DNA of 64,000 nucleotides, taken from assembly GCF_001968815.1 (NCBI RefSeq), contig NZ_MIEQ01000098.1, positions 33,675 to 97,674 of the forward strand, written 5' to 3'. Source of the DNA: Motiliproteus sp. MSK22-1. GTDB taxonomy: Bacteria > Pseudomonadota > Gammaproteobacteria > Pseudomonadales > Balneatricaceae. Both the position numbers and the translations under genes were made by a program. The notes below the pieces were generated by a model. The model was given only the letters and a program-made list of their open reading frames with translations, made no database searches and was not told the DNA's origin. Every line of letters starts with the position of its first letter. The first letter of the stretch is position 1. Of this stretch, positions 27,736 through 36,561 are shown one piece after another.

Positions 27736-28063
27736 AATGGGTACCCACAAAAACGCCCACAGTGAATCATTCCGGCAAATTACCGCACTAAATCACCGCA
27801 CCAATAGAGTTTATCTGGAGACAGCAGCGCCGTTATTGAAATTTGAACAGGCTCGGAAAATTTCCAATTATCCCCTTTCTTAATCAAACAAGCCAAATTT
27901 GCTCAAGGCCAATCATTCACTTTTGCCACAGAACAGAATAGCCAAAAATGATTCATATCAAAAATGCAAATGATATGGGTTTTCATTTGCATTTAGATTA
28001 GTGTAACATTTGCGATCTTTGACCTGCCCTGCACATATTTGTTTTAGTGATCAAGGAGAATTC
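27736..28063. other. 328-bp promoter region of the secreted-protein gene
   Basis: AT-rich, no gene seen. It contains the Fur-box-like palindrome (27962-27994) and a half-site-like AAATGATTCATATCA just upstream (from about 27946). It ends with a strong Shine-Dalgarno (AAGGAG, 28053-28058) before the ATG at 28064. Confidence 0.55.
27962..27994. promoter_or_regulatory. Fur-box-like perfect inverted repeat
   Basis: Arms AAATGCAAATGA and TCATTTGCATTT are exact complements over 12 bp, separated by 9 bases (TATGGGTTT). The inner AAATGA-N9-TCATTT geometry, with outer TGC/GCA, matches the extended Fur consensus of marine Gammaproteobacteria as I remember it (AAATGATAATNATTATCATTT). It lies 69 bases before the ATG at 28064, a normal position for iron repression. 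The spacer is less A/T-rich than usual, so another regulator of the family (for example Zur) is possible. Confidence 0.6.
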
Positions 28064-30127
28064 ATGTTAAGCCCTCGAACGCGATTATCGACTGCCTTGT
28101 CGGCACTTTTGGTCTGTACAACCGCTCAGGCGGACGGTATTCAGGTAGAAGTCGTTGATAAATTATTCAGACCTGCTGGCTCAATGCTGGCGTATACGGA
28201 ATTTGAGCTCTCAGGAGAGCCGTTGGCAGAAAGCCTGGGGCTTGACTTGGATATTCTCGATCCGGATCAACTGAACTATCCAACAGCATTCGATTACAGC
28301 GCGGGTATAGAAAGCTACGAATACTCTGAAGAAGCGATGTATGCGTTGAATTATCAGTCAAAGATGGGACCCCACCTGGCGAACGGCCCTTTAAATGCTG
28401 CCCGTGGTGGCAACCTGGATGGACTTGGAGCACGCTTTTTGGAAATGGCCAAAGCTGTTGCCTTTCCTCCAGAAGAAATACCTCTGAATATATACCCGAT
28501 TTCGCTGCCCTATGAGGCAGGCCTGCCAGAATTTTCTAACGCTGTCGATACCAGCTCTGTCAGTTCTGACGAGGTTGAGTATCTGGATGCCAATGGCAAA
28601 TCAGGAACTCAAACCACACAGGTTCCAGCCTACTTCAGGGATTATTCATCTTTGGCCTGGACCAGTTCTAAAACAAACAAAACAATAAACCCAGCCACTG
28701 TCGGTGGAATTCTTCTGAAAGAAGTTATGTGGTCTCAGGATTTTCTCGGTGGGATGCATATAGCTGAAAACGACGAAGAAGTAGAAGCAACCTCATCCCA
28801 GCAAGATCAGGATGGTGTACATGCTCTGGGGGTTTCCGCAGCTGACGGCATGAATGGCATGATTTTGACCGAGCTGTCCCTCGATAAGCTGCTTATTATG
28901 CAAAACCAACTGGGATACGATGGCAAGAAACTGGGCGTCACGATCACGCCTGACTACGACCCGACAAAGGGTGCTATCTGGTTTCCTCACAAGGTTGCAG
29001 CTGAAGAAGTTGCAAAGAACAATGTCGGCGCAATTGGTAAGCTAAGCGTAAGCGATGGACAGTCGACGCTCAGGGATAGCTGGATGATGCTCTGGCCCGT
29101 CAGCGAGTACTTTGCGTTTTCTGATCAGCGCAAAGCAAATACTGCTCAGAACCCCTCGTTTTATGCCGTATTTGACGGAGCTCCATTTGCAGCCGCTCCC
29201 GCAGTTAACACTGACGCAGACCAAACAAATGATATCCAGGGCACTGATGCCTTCTCTGTCGCCAGCAACCTCAGCAACCTGCTATTCAAAAACATTTCTG
29301 CCTTACACTTCAATTCACAGGCAGGAACACTTGTTGACAGCTATTCAGCAGATGGCAAACAAGGGGCGCATGTAACAACTTATGATGCGGCTTACAGCCT
29401 GGTAGCTTTATCTATCTACCAGCGCTCCCAGGATGCTCTTCCCGTTGGATACGCCTCTGCAGACGGCAGCGACGTTAACCTGAAATCCGCCAACGGACAA
29501 AAAGCACTGGCAATGATTAAGTCCCAGGCAGACTTTATTATTGAAAACCTGATTGCGACCAACGGACTGGTCATTGACGGAATCACCTTAAAAGGCAAGA
29601 CCGATTCCAATCAGTCTCTAGACAGTCAGTTTGCTGTTGTTCGAGGGCTGACAGCAGCTTTCTTAGCGACTGAAGACGAAAAATATCGTACCGCTGCTCG
29701 TAATCTGTACCTGAATATCGACAAGAAGCTGTTTGATAACGGAATCAACACCTGGGCACAGACACCAGGGAAGATAACCGAACACACCCCCTGGACTGCT
29801 GCCGCAATCTCAGGAGCATTACGTGAAGCGATGCTGCACCTGAAAAACCAGGAAAGCGAATCCGATTCCGCCCTTGAATTATCTACCCTGTCCGAGCGCT
29901 ATGTTGGCTGGTTCAGAGGGGTAATAAATGGTCCCGATATTGGACAGGGAATGCAGCTGGCTGAGTGGTTGGGAGATTCTGGAGAACATCAGGTTGACGG
30001 TGGTAGCAAGGATAATGACGGCGATAAGGTTGCCCGCGTAACAGAAGCCGGAGGCCCTCACGGTACTGCAATGGTAATGGCCTCTAAAGTCAAAGTATCC
30101 TCCAGCCATAACGTTGCAGCAAAGTAG
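28064..30127 (+). CDS. Large secreted protein of unknown function, probably iron-regulated
   Basis: 687 aa after choosing the ATG at 28064, which has AAGGAG upstream and starts a clean signal peptide (MLSPRTRLSTALSALLV... cleaved after AQA). The longer frame to 28010 lacks both. The mature chain is acidic and has no cysteine. The N-terminal half is mixed strand with Asp/Ser-rich linkers. The C-terminal half has paired helices (FAVVRGLTAAFLATEDEKYR, TPWTAAAISGALREAMLHL) like an alpha/alpha toroid, a DNDGDK metal-loop-like segment near residue 660 and a closing GGPHGTAMVMA. I recognise no family. A Fur-box-like site precedes it and a strong terminator follows. Confidence 0.85.
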   Translation: MLSPRTRLSTALSALLVCTTAQADGIQVEVVDKLFRPAGSMLAYTEFELSGEPLAESLGLDLDILDPDQLNYPTAFDYSAGIESYEYSEEAMYALNYQSKMGPHLANGPLNAARGGNLDGLGARFLEMAKAVAFPPEEIPLNIYPISLPYEAGLPEFSNAVDTSSVSSDEVEYLDANGKSGTQTTQVPAYFRDYSSLAWTSSKTNKTINPATVGGILLKEVMWSQDFLGGMHIAENDEEVEATSSQQDQDGVHALGVSAADGMNGMILTELSLDKLLIMQNQLGYDGKKLGVTITPDYDPTKGAIWFPHKVAAEEVAKNNVGAIGKLSVSDGQSTLRDSWMMLWPVSEYFAFSDQRKANTAQNPSFYAVFDGAPFAAAPAVNTDADQTNDIQGTDAFSVASNLSNLLFKNISALHFNSQAGTLVDSYSADGKQGAHVTTYDAAYSLVALSIYQRSQDALPVGYASADGSDVNLKSANGQKALAMIKSQADFIIENLIATNGLVIDGITLKGKTDSNQSLDSQFAVVRGLTAAFLATEDEKYRTAARNLYLNIDKKLFDNGINTWAQTPGKITEHTPWTAAAISGALREAMLHLKNQESESDSALELSTLSERYVGWFRGVINGPDIGQGMQLAEWLGDSGEHQVDGGSKDNDGDKVARVTEAGGPHGTAMVMASKVKVSSSHNVAAK

Positions 30128-30182
30128 GCAACTTTAAGTTGTAATCAATCGTCGTTTTTCTTTAAACGTTGGTTAGTATGCC

Positions 30183-30216
30183 AAAGGCCTGGTTGCAATA
30201 CCCCAGGCCTTTTCTT
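30183..30216 (+). terminator. Intrinsic terminator
   Basis: Perfect 10-bp arms AAAGGCCTGG and CCAGGCCTTT with a 10-base loop, followed by TCTTT, 55 bases after the stop of the secreted-protein gene. Confidence 0.75.
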
Positions 30217-30316
30217 TGGAAGCCCCATAAACGCAAGTCATTATGTTCTTTGGGGAGCCAAAGAGCTACGGGTGGTTTTCTTAACGAAAAACCTTAGTGG
30301 TCATCTGGACATAACA

Positions 30317-30341
30317 GATCGCAACACTAATAATTGCGATC
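30317..30341. promoter_or_regulatory. Operator-like palindrome GATCGCAA-N9-TTGCGATC
   Basis: Perfect 8-bp arms with a 9-base A/T-rich spacer, 160 bases before the flavoprotein start. The symmetry and spacing suit a dimeric regulator with half-sites two helical turns apart. No T-run follows, so a terminator is unlikely. The regulator is unknown. Confidence 0.35.
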
Positions 30342-30501
30342 CCGGTTTCGGCCATAGCTGATCATCATTACCATTTTTAAAAAATCATTTAGGTCAACTC
30401 CAATGACCTGGCATCAGTACTCAACAGCCTGGAGTTTCATCGCATATGGTCAGCGGAGTTTTCAGACTTGCTTAAAGCCAAAAGATTAAAGGTTAAGCTA
30501 T

Positions 30502-31905
30502 ATGACTAAATCATCAACCGTCGCAGTCCTCGGAGCTGGCCCTTCTGGATTGATGGCTGCGTGGGAGCTAAACAAGGCTGGGTTTCGCGTGATTCTCATT
30601 GAATCATCCTCACAGGTTGGTGGGATGGCAGCCACACAAACATACACCGGCAAACATGGAAGCTATCGTTTCGACTACGGTGGCCATCGTTTTATTACAC
30701 GTAACCAGGAACTACTGAACTTCGTTGAATCTCTGATGGGCGATGAGCTGTTGCTCTCATTCAGAAAGAGCGCCATCAGGCTGGATGGAAGAACTTACCA
30801 ATATCCATTGGCTATCAATGATCTGCTCAAAAATGCTCCTTTGTCTCTGCTTGCCGGAGCAACCAGGGATTTGCTCTGTCAGCTGCCGTTCCAGACTCCC
30901 ACTCAAGACCGAAACACAGCCAGTTTTGCCGAATGGATAGAGAGCCGTTTTGGGACCACCTTGTACCAGAATTTCTTTGCCGGATATACCGAAAAACTGT
31001 GGGGAATCAGCCCCAGAGAATTGTCCGCTGATTGGGCTGCCCAACGAATCAGCCTGCTGGACCTGAAAGACGTGGCACAACGGTTAATTCCCAGAAAGGG
31101 GGACACGCCGAGAACCTATGCCCGTAAATACCGATACCCAAAGCTCGGCTTTGGACGAATTTTTGATCGATTAGCCGAAAAACTGGTCGATGATGGCGTG
31201 GAACTGTTACTGAATCACTCTGTAACAGGCCTGAAGATGGAAGGTAAAACACTGAAAGCGGTGCACTCTGATAATATCGAGATACCGGTAGACCAGGTTA
31301 TCTCAACGCTTCCGCTACCAATGATGGCAGAGTTTTTGGAAATTCCTCATCAACTGGGATATCGATCACTTCGATTCTTCAATATGCCAATGGCGACTGA
31401 AAACATTTCAGATAACACCTGGCAGTATCTTTCTGATCCTGGAATTCTGGCCACTCGTTTACAGGAACCTCGTCGGAGATCCCCCTACATGGCTCCTGAA
31501 GGACATACCTCCCTTATGCTGGAGATACCCTGTTTTGAGGACGATGAAACATGGTCAATGACAAACGAGAAACTCCTCCCCAGAGTGCTAACTGATCTAC
31601 GCGCACTGGGAGTCGACACTGATAAATCGACCGGGGAATATTTTAGCTGCCATACGGCTCACGCCTACCCGATGATGCGAATGGGATATCAACAGGAACG
31701 TCGTCGGGTCATTCAACAACTGAACAGCATACCCAATCTTATTATGACGGGCCGACAGGGCACATTCCGTTACATTTTCACAGATACAGCAATGGAAATG
31801 GGCCAACTGGCTGCCCGCAGCCTGATAGAAAAACAAGACAGACGAGAGGAAATTTTTGATTTTTGTAACGAACCTACGGTTATTGAAACCCAGAGCGTTG
31901 CCTGA
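30502..31905 (+). CDS. FAD-dependent oxidoreductase, UDP-galactopyranose mutase-like
   Basis: 467-aa flavoprotein with the dinucleotide-binding motif VAVLGAGPSGLMAAWELNKAG, here seen as GAGPSG followed by VGGMAAT and FDYGGHRFIT. The GGHRF segment and the later NFFAGYTEKLWGISP resemble UGM-like and protoporphyrinogen-oxidase-like amine oxidoreductases found in polysaccharide loci. The C terminus keeps the FAD contact region (NLIMTGRQGTFRYIFTDTAMEMG). The substrate cannot be deduced. It is followed at 141 bp by an exported protein gene and a GT39-like gene, with which it may form a unit. Confidence 0.85.
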   Translation: MTKSSTVAVLGAGPSGLMAAWELNKAGFRVILIESSSQVGGMAATQTYTGKHGSYRFDYGGHRFITRNQELLNFVESLMGDELLLSFRKSAIRLDGRTYQYPLAINDLLKNAPLSLLAGATRDLLCQLPFQTPTQDRNTASFAEWIESRFGTTLYQNFFAGYTEKLWGISPRELSADWAAQRISLLDLKDVAQRLIPRKGDTPRTYARKYRYPKLGFGRIFDRLAEKLVDDGVELLLNHSVTGLKMEGKTLKAVHSDNIEIPVDQVISTLPLPMMAEFLEIPHQLGYRSLRFFNMPMATENISDNTWQYLSDPGILATRLQEPRRRSPYMAPEGHTSLMLEIPCFEDDETWSMTNEKLLPRVLTDLRALGVDTDKSTGEYFSCHTAHAYPMMRMGYQQERRRVIQQLNSIPNLIMTGRQGTFRYIFTDTAMEMGQLAARSLIEKQDRREEIFDFCNEPTVIETQSVA

Positions 31906-32046
31906 ATGTAACCCTTTGGTTTTCAATCACCCGAGCATTGATTATTGCAAAAGACCGACTTGAACGCGGCTGCCAATGAGTGCTGAATGAACTCGGCAGC
32001 AACAATAATTGATACAAAAAATCAGCCCTAAGGAGAAAGCAGGTCT

Positions 32047-32643
32047 ATGTATAACCCCTTACTGAATCGCTTGCTTATTGTCGTTTCGTTATTTTTGTTC
32101 AGTGTCCAGAGCTATGGGTATTCCTATTCTGCTGCCGGTAAAGAACCCTTTCTGGAAGGCTGGGTAGAAATCAGTAAAGCATTACACGAGCAGAATAAAG
32201 ATCACGCCAGAAAAGTACTTGAGCAGCTTAATGACGAATTGGTCAACCTGGAAAGTGAAGCAGACATTGCGCTTGTATGGCGACTCAATAGCGCGGTTGA
32301 GAATCAGGATCTGACAGCAACAGGTCAGGTTTTCAGTGAGATATTCACCGCTGTTATCGCGGCTCGCCTGGAGCTGGCCCAATCTGAGATTAACGCCTAT
32401 CAGACAGCCAAGGTCCATGTAGCCAAGAGTAAACGCTTTCTGGATCTGCTTCTGAACGACACTGATCTTCTTGCTACCCGTCTAACCACAACGCAAAAGT
32501 TAAAAGTTCGAAATGCCATTGATAACTGTCTGAAATCACTAGGTAGTCCGGGGCTCTTCGGTGCTGGTCAGCAACCCGCTGACCTATCTGTATTTAAAGC
32601 GTCCCGCACTGACCTGTTGCATCAGCTACGTGCAGCCCAATAA
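32047..32643 (+). CDS. Exported helical protein, unknown function
   Basis: 198 aa with a strong ribosome site (AAGGAG) and a signal peptide (NRLLIVVSLFLFSVQSYGYS). The mature part is almost wholly helical, with amphipathic heptad-like segments (EISKALHEQNKDHARKVLEQ, ARLELAQSEINAYQTAKVHV). It is therefore probably a periplasmic helical bundle. I do not recognise a family. Its stop overlaps the probable start of the downstream membrane protein by about 14 bases. Confidence 0.8.
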   Translation: MYNPLLNRLLIVVSLFLFSVQSYGYSYSAAGKEPFLEGWVEISKALHEQNKDHARKVLEQLNDELVNLESEADIALVWRLNSAVENQDLTATGQVFSEIFTAVIAARLELAQSEINAYQTAKVHVAKSKRFLDLLLNDTDLLATRLTTTQKLKVRNAIDNCLKSLGSPGLFGAGQQPADLSVFKASRTDLLHQLRAAQ

Positions 32644-34114
32644 CCACATATCACTCCCTCCCCGCAACGCTGTAGCTGTATGGAGTGCAACTATAGCGGT
32701 GTGGGCTGCAATGCTTACCGGTACAGCACTGGGAGCGTTCTGGCTATGGCAACAACCCGACCTGCTGGCCTCAGATGATGCCCTGTTCTTCAGCCGAGGC
32801 CTAACGTTTTTCAGCGTCATGGAGTTTTCTCCCCACTTCCCTGGCTATCCAGGCTTTATCTGGCTTGGGCAGGCGCTACTCTCAATTACTGAGAATTCAA
32901 CTGAAGCAATACTGTTCGCGACCCGAAGTTCCTCTTTACTGCTTCCCTGGCTGAGTTATGGCTTGCTAAGAGCTGTGGGATGCTCACCAACCAATGCTCT
33001 ACTTGGTTTTTTACTCTGTATCACCGAGCCACTGCTGCTGGGCTTAGGCCTGCAAGGCCTATCTGAATCCCCCGCTCTTTGCTGGCTGGCAGCAGCATGC
33101 TGGCTTATTTACTGCCGACAATATTCTCTGACGGGACTGGTATTTGGAGTCTGTTTAGCAACTCGCCCCTCTTATGCGCCAATAGTACTTCCGTTAATAC
33201 TGTGGTTTATTTATTACCTACCTGAATGTCGAAGAAGACTCTTGTTCGGCGTTGGATTTATCGCATTGATCTCTCTTGGGTTTGTACTGGCCCATGACGG
33301 TACCGGCTATTTTATAGAAGGTTGGCGATTTATTGATGGGCATTTCAGTCTCTGGGGTAACAGTATGCTCATGAAATCCCAGCAACAAAACTGGTATCAA
33401 ACGGTCTCGGGCTACTACGGCAACGGTCTGGTCCTGTTGATAGCGCTTGCCGGTATAGCAGCTGCAACGTTATTTTCTCTGCTAAACAAGGCCTTCTTAT
33501 ACAAGCATTCTGCAGACCTGGAAAATAGTCCCGAGCCCCCTGTATCAATAACACCCACAAAAAACTCCCGGAATCCGGCCAAGCGCATCGAATTTCGTTA
33601 TCTTAATCCAGAACTTTTGATCACAACCATATTGTTGATCTCCGGTTTAACATGGACGCTGATTGCACAAAATCCTGATAACCTGCGACACCTGGCCCCC
33701 ATTATCTGGACAGGTATCATTCTGATTTGTTTATTACTAAATAAGGTCAATCACTCTATACAATGGCTGGCTGCAATTGTTCTGACCGGCGCCAGTATCT
33801 GGCATATGCAACTGCAACTGCGCTGGAATCCCACAGCTCCGGCTATCCATCAAGCAATGGAATGGCTCTCTGACCGTCAGCCAAGCATACTGGTCAGCAA
33901 TCATGGAATAGAACTGTTACGCCACAATTTACCCGCGTTTGCAGTGGCAGATGCTTATTATCCAGGCACAGCCAAACGCATAATTGATCAAGGGGGATGG
34001 CGGCTCTCCGCCACTCAGCTGGACCATTCAAACCTGCTGTTAACAGCCAGATTTCTCGCCCGCTCCCCTGCTGATAAGCCCCTGTGGATTTACCATCAAG
34101 CCGTTCGAAAATAA
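32630..34114 (+). CDS. Polytopic membrane protein, GT39-like glycosyltransferase
   Basis: About 494 aa. The first half has GT-C/ArnT-PMT features: a first helix (VWSATIAVWAAMLTGTALGAFWLW) followed by the periplasmic loop DLLASDDALFFSRGL, where the acidic DD fits the catalytic Asp position of lipid-linked-sugar transferases. FPGYPGF and many helices follow. A cytoplasmic Lys/Pro-rich loop (about 300-325) precedes the last helices. Such enzymes move a sugar from a polyprenyl carrier to an acceptor in the periplasm. The start is uncertain: GTG at 32630, an earlier GTG at 32561 or ATG at 32711. Confidence 0.78.
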   Translation: MQPNNHISLPPRNAVAVWSATIAVWAAMLTGTALGAFWLWQQPDLLASDDALFFSRGLTFFSVMEFSPHFPGYPGFIWLGQALLSITENSTEAILFATRSSSLLLPWLSYGLLRAVGCSPTNALLGFLLCITEPLLLGLGLQGLSESPALCWLAAACWLIYCRQYSLTGLVFGVCLATRPSYAPIVLPLILWFIYYLPECRRRLLFGVGFIALISLGFVLAHDGTGYFIEGWRFIDGHFSLWGNSMLMKSQQQNWYQTVSGYYGNGLVLLIALAGIAAATLFSLLNKAFLYKHSADLENSPEPPVSITPTKNSRNPAKRIEFRYLNPELLITTILLISGLTWTLIAQNPDNLRHLAPIIWTGIILICLLLNKVNHSIQWLAAIVLTGASIWHMQLQLRWNPTAPAIHQAMEWLSDRQPSILVSNHGIELLRHNLPAFAVADAYYPGTAKRIIDQGGWRLSATQLDHSNLLLTARFLARSPADKPLWIYHQAVRK

Positions 34115-34126
34115 GACAAAATCCAC

Positions 34127-35614
34127 TTATCGGTCTGAACGGTAAAACTCATCCAAATCAACAGTACGTCCATTTTCAGTAACCACCCGCACATGACTGC
34201 GGCGTAACAGGCGTGGTTCTTTGACTCCACAAGAATGGGCAATCAGACCAACACCATAAACAATATACTTGTGGTAATTAGCGACTCTCGCGGCCTTATC
34301 TGCCGGATCCAATCCCTGCTGAAGACGCGGATTATGCGTGGTAATACCCGTAGGACAGGTATCCCTGTTGCACTGCATCGCCTGAATGCAGCCCAGTGAA
34401 AACATAAACCCTCTGGCCGATACGACAAAATCGGCGCCGACTGCCAGCGCCCATGCCACTTTAGAGGGCGTTATCAACTTTCCTGAGGCTATCACTTTGA
34501 TACGTTCATTCAAGCCTCGTTCTCGCAATAAATTTGTCAGCACTGGAAGACTTTCGGTGAGAGGTAAGCCAACATCGTCCATCAGCGGTTGCGGGGCTGC
34601 ACCGCTTCCACCGTCAGCGCTGTCTAATGTAAAGAAATCTGGTGCGCTCTGTATCCCTCTATTCTCGATTTCATCAAATAGTTGCTGCAACCACTCGATA
34701 TTTCCAAGCACAGTTTTAAATCCCACCGGTTTACCGGTAACAGAGCGTATTCGTTGAATCATATCCAGCAAATCACTGGCGCTGCGAATATCCGGGTGTC
34801 CGTTCGGGCTGATAGAGGCCTTTCCCACAGAGATCCCCCTGATTGCTGCCACTTCCTCGGTAACTTTCCGGGCTGGTAATATCCCTCCTTTGCCGGGCTT
34901 GGCCCCCTGAGCCAGCTTTATTTCAAACATTTTCACTGCTTCCAGATCAGCAACTTCCTTCAGCTTTTGATCGGATAGATGACCAGATCCATCACAGACA
35001 CCATATTTTGCGGTACCTATCTGGTATACCAAATCACAACCGGACTCCAGATGATAAGGGCTAACACCTCCCTCACCGGTATTAAGCCAGCAACCTGCTG
35101 CAGCGGCTCCTTTACCAAGCGCCTTAATCGCAGGTTTTGAAATAGCGCCATAGCTCATCCCTGAGATATGGAATATAGAGACTGTCTTGTAGGGTTTGGC
35201 ACAATAAGGACCAATGGTTACGGCACCGGGTGGTACGGCATCCTCTTTTAAAGTTGGAAAAGCACAGTTCAAGAATAATATGCTTCCAGGAACACTTAGA
35301 TTACGAGTGGAACCAAAGGCAATGGTTCTGTCGATATTTTTCGACGCCCGGTAGACCCAGCTTCGTTCTGCTCGATTAAAAGGCATTTCCTCCCGGTCCA
35401 TTGCAAAAAAATACTGCCGAAAGAATTCCCCTTGCTTCTCAAACAGGTAACGAAATCGGCCAACAATTGGATAATTTCGACGTATGGCCTGTTTTGTCTG
35501 AGTGACATCAGCAATATAGAAGTAGATCAGCGTCAAAACGACAGCGCTAACCAACACCATAAACAACCCGGACATTAATTCCAGCCCGAAATTTAATACC
35601 GATCCGAGTTCCAT
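34127..35614 (-). CDS. FMN-binding glutamate-synthase-family protein, membrane-anchored
   Basis: 495 aa from the ATG at 35614 (GGAG seven bases upstream; the frame opens 12 codons earlier). One N-terminal transmembrane helix (LMSGLFMVLVSAVVLTLIYF) precedes a GltB-type TIM barrel: ISGMSYGAISKPAIKALGKG, LNTGEGGVSPYH, AQGAKPGKGGILPARK and DSADGGSGAAPQPLMDDVGL. A Cys-rich end (GCIQAMQCNRDTCPTGITTH) fits the 3Fe-4S binding region. The glutaminase domain of true glutamate synthase is absent, so it is an orphan of unknown substrate. It is convergent with the GT39-like gene, 12 bp apart. Confidence 0.9.
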   Translation of the reverse strand: MELGSVLNFGLELMSGLFMVLVSAVVLTLIYFYIADVTQTKQAIRRNYPIVGRFRYLFEKQGEFFRQYFFAMDREEMPFNRAERSWVYRASKNIDRTIAFGSTRNLSVPGSILFLNCAFPTLKEDAVPPGAVTIGPYCAKPYKTVSIFHISGMSYGAISKPAIKALGKGAAAAGCWLNTGEGGVSPYHLESGCDLVYQIGTAKYGVCDGSGHLSDQKLKEVADLEAVKMFEIKLAQGAKPGKGGILPARKVTEEVAAIRGISVGKASISPNGHPDIRSASDLLDMIQRIRSVTGKPVGFKTVLGNIEWLQQLFDEIENRGIQSAPDFFTLDSADGGSGAAPQPLMDDVGLPLTESLPVLTNLLRERGLNERIKVIASGKLITPSKVAWALAVGADFVVSARGFMFSLGCIQAMQCNRDTCPTGITTHNPRLQQGLDPADKAARVANYHKYIVYGVGLIAHSCGVKEPRLLRRSHVRVVTENGRTVDLDEFYRSDR

Positions 35615-35812
35615 ATGCAGACTCCGCTGAAATAACCCTGAATATTGCAATTAACAAGCAACTCTCAAACATCGTGCGCCACTTAACCCTACATATCTCC
35701 TACCTGCATTTTCTGCTAAACGAACGATCCTAGATCCCCTGTTATGCCTTTAATCGTCGATGTGATTGATTGCATTGATATGCAGCCAACTGCACTGAGC
35801 AGTTGAATCCGA

Positions 35813-36166
35813 CTAATCAGGCTCCAGAGCATCCCCTTCAAACCTAATTCCGCTCCATCCGTCACGTATAAAATTGCGGATGTTTGCATGATCGCTACCC
35901 TCTGGATGCTGCAACACATCTTCCCGATAGTAACGTCCAAACAACTTAAGCGTATGCACTTCACTCAGTTGATGAATCCGCGCAAAATTAAATATTTTGC
36001 ATGAGCCTGCATTTTGACCGGCTTCGTTAAAGACCTGATGATCACCCAAACCATTACGAAATCCCATTGGGGTATAACTATAGTTTTTGTCGATAACTTC
36101 CATGGTCTGTTCAAATTCAATCAGATTCTCGGAATGTACTAAACTCAGGAACTGCTCCAGCGTCAT
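35813..36166 (-). CDS. HopJ-family protein
   Basis: 117-aa acidic protein matching the HopJ family: FEQTMEVIDKNYSYTPMGFRNG, NEAGQNAGSCKIFNFARIH and YYREDVLQHPEGSDHANIRNF. The family is named after a Pseudomonas syringae type III effector, but it is widespread in marine bacteria that lack such systems. No secretion genes are in the window, so an effector role is not supported. Role unknown. Confidence 0.92.
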   Translation of the reverse strand: MTLEQFLSLVHSENLIEFEQTMEVIDKNYSYTPMGFRNGLGDHQVFNEAGQNAGSCKIFNFARIHQLSEVHTLKLFGRYYREDVLQHPEGSDHANIRNFIRDGWSGIRFEGDALEPD

Positions 36167-36561
36167 ATAATAATCCTCAGGCTATTAGGTAAGAGAAAAA
36201 AGCATAATCTGATCAAGGTGATTGCAGCAAAAATCTTAAACACATTAAATCCTTGCCCTGTACATACAAGGGTCTTATCTCGCTGAGAACATCACGGAAT
36301 TATTCGAAGGTTCCTTAACTCAACGACTCCAGGTATTTTAGTCAAACAGACGACCTTACAAAGCTGACAGAAAAATAATTTTATTTCAATAAGATAAGTC
36401 TATCACCAGCCATTTTACCCGACAGCTTTCAAAAGCCGGTTGGCTTTATACATTAAAGATGTGGTATTTTGAACGCTTGTTCACGAACCTTTGCTGGCAT
36501 TCAAGCCTAAATGGACGAAGCTTAAGCCGCTATAAGAATAATATAAGCATTAAGATTCTCT
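36167..36561. other. 395-bp intergenic region between divergent genes
   Basis: No gene seen. It contains weak hairpins: CCTTG/CAAGG near 36254-36275 and AAAGCC-GGTT-GGCTTT at 36432-36447. The region must hold promoters for the HopJ-family gene and for the GGDEF-EAL gene; none could be pinned down. Confidence 0.45.

Larger units (their letters stand above)
30128..30501. other. 374-bp intergenic region
   Basis: Holds the terminator of the secreted-protein gene (30183-30216), a 6-bp tetraloop hairpin CTTTGG/CCAAAG near 30244-30259, and an operator-like palindrome (30317-30341) ahead of the flavoprotein gene. No reading frame of interest. Confidence 0.5.

Noticed and set aside
35813..36166. Type III effector reading of the HopJ-family protein
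   Set aside because: The family is widespread in bacteria without type III secretion, and no secretion or chaperone genes are present here.
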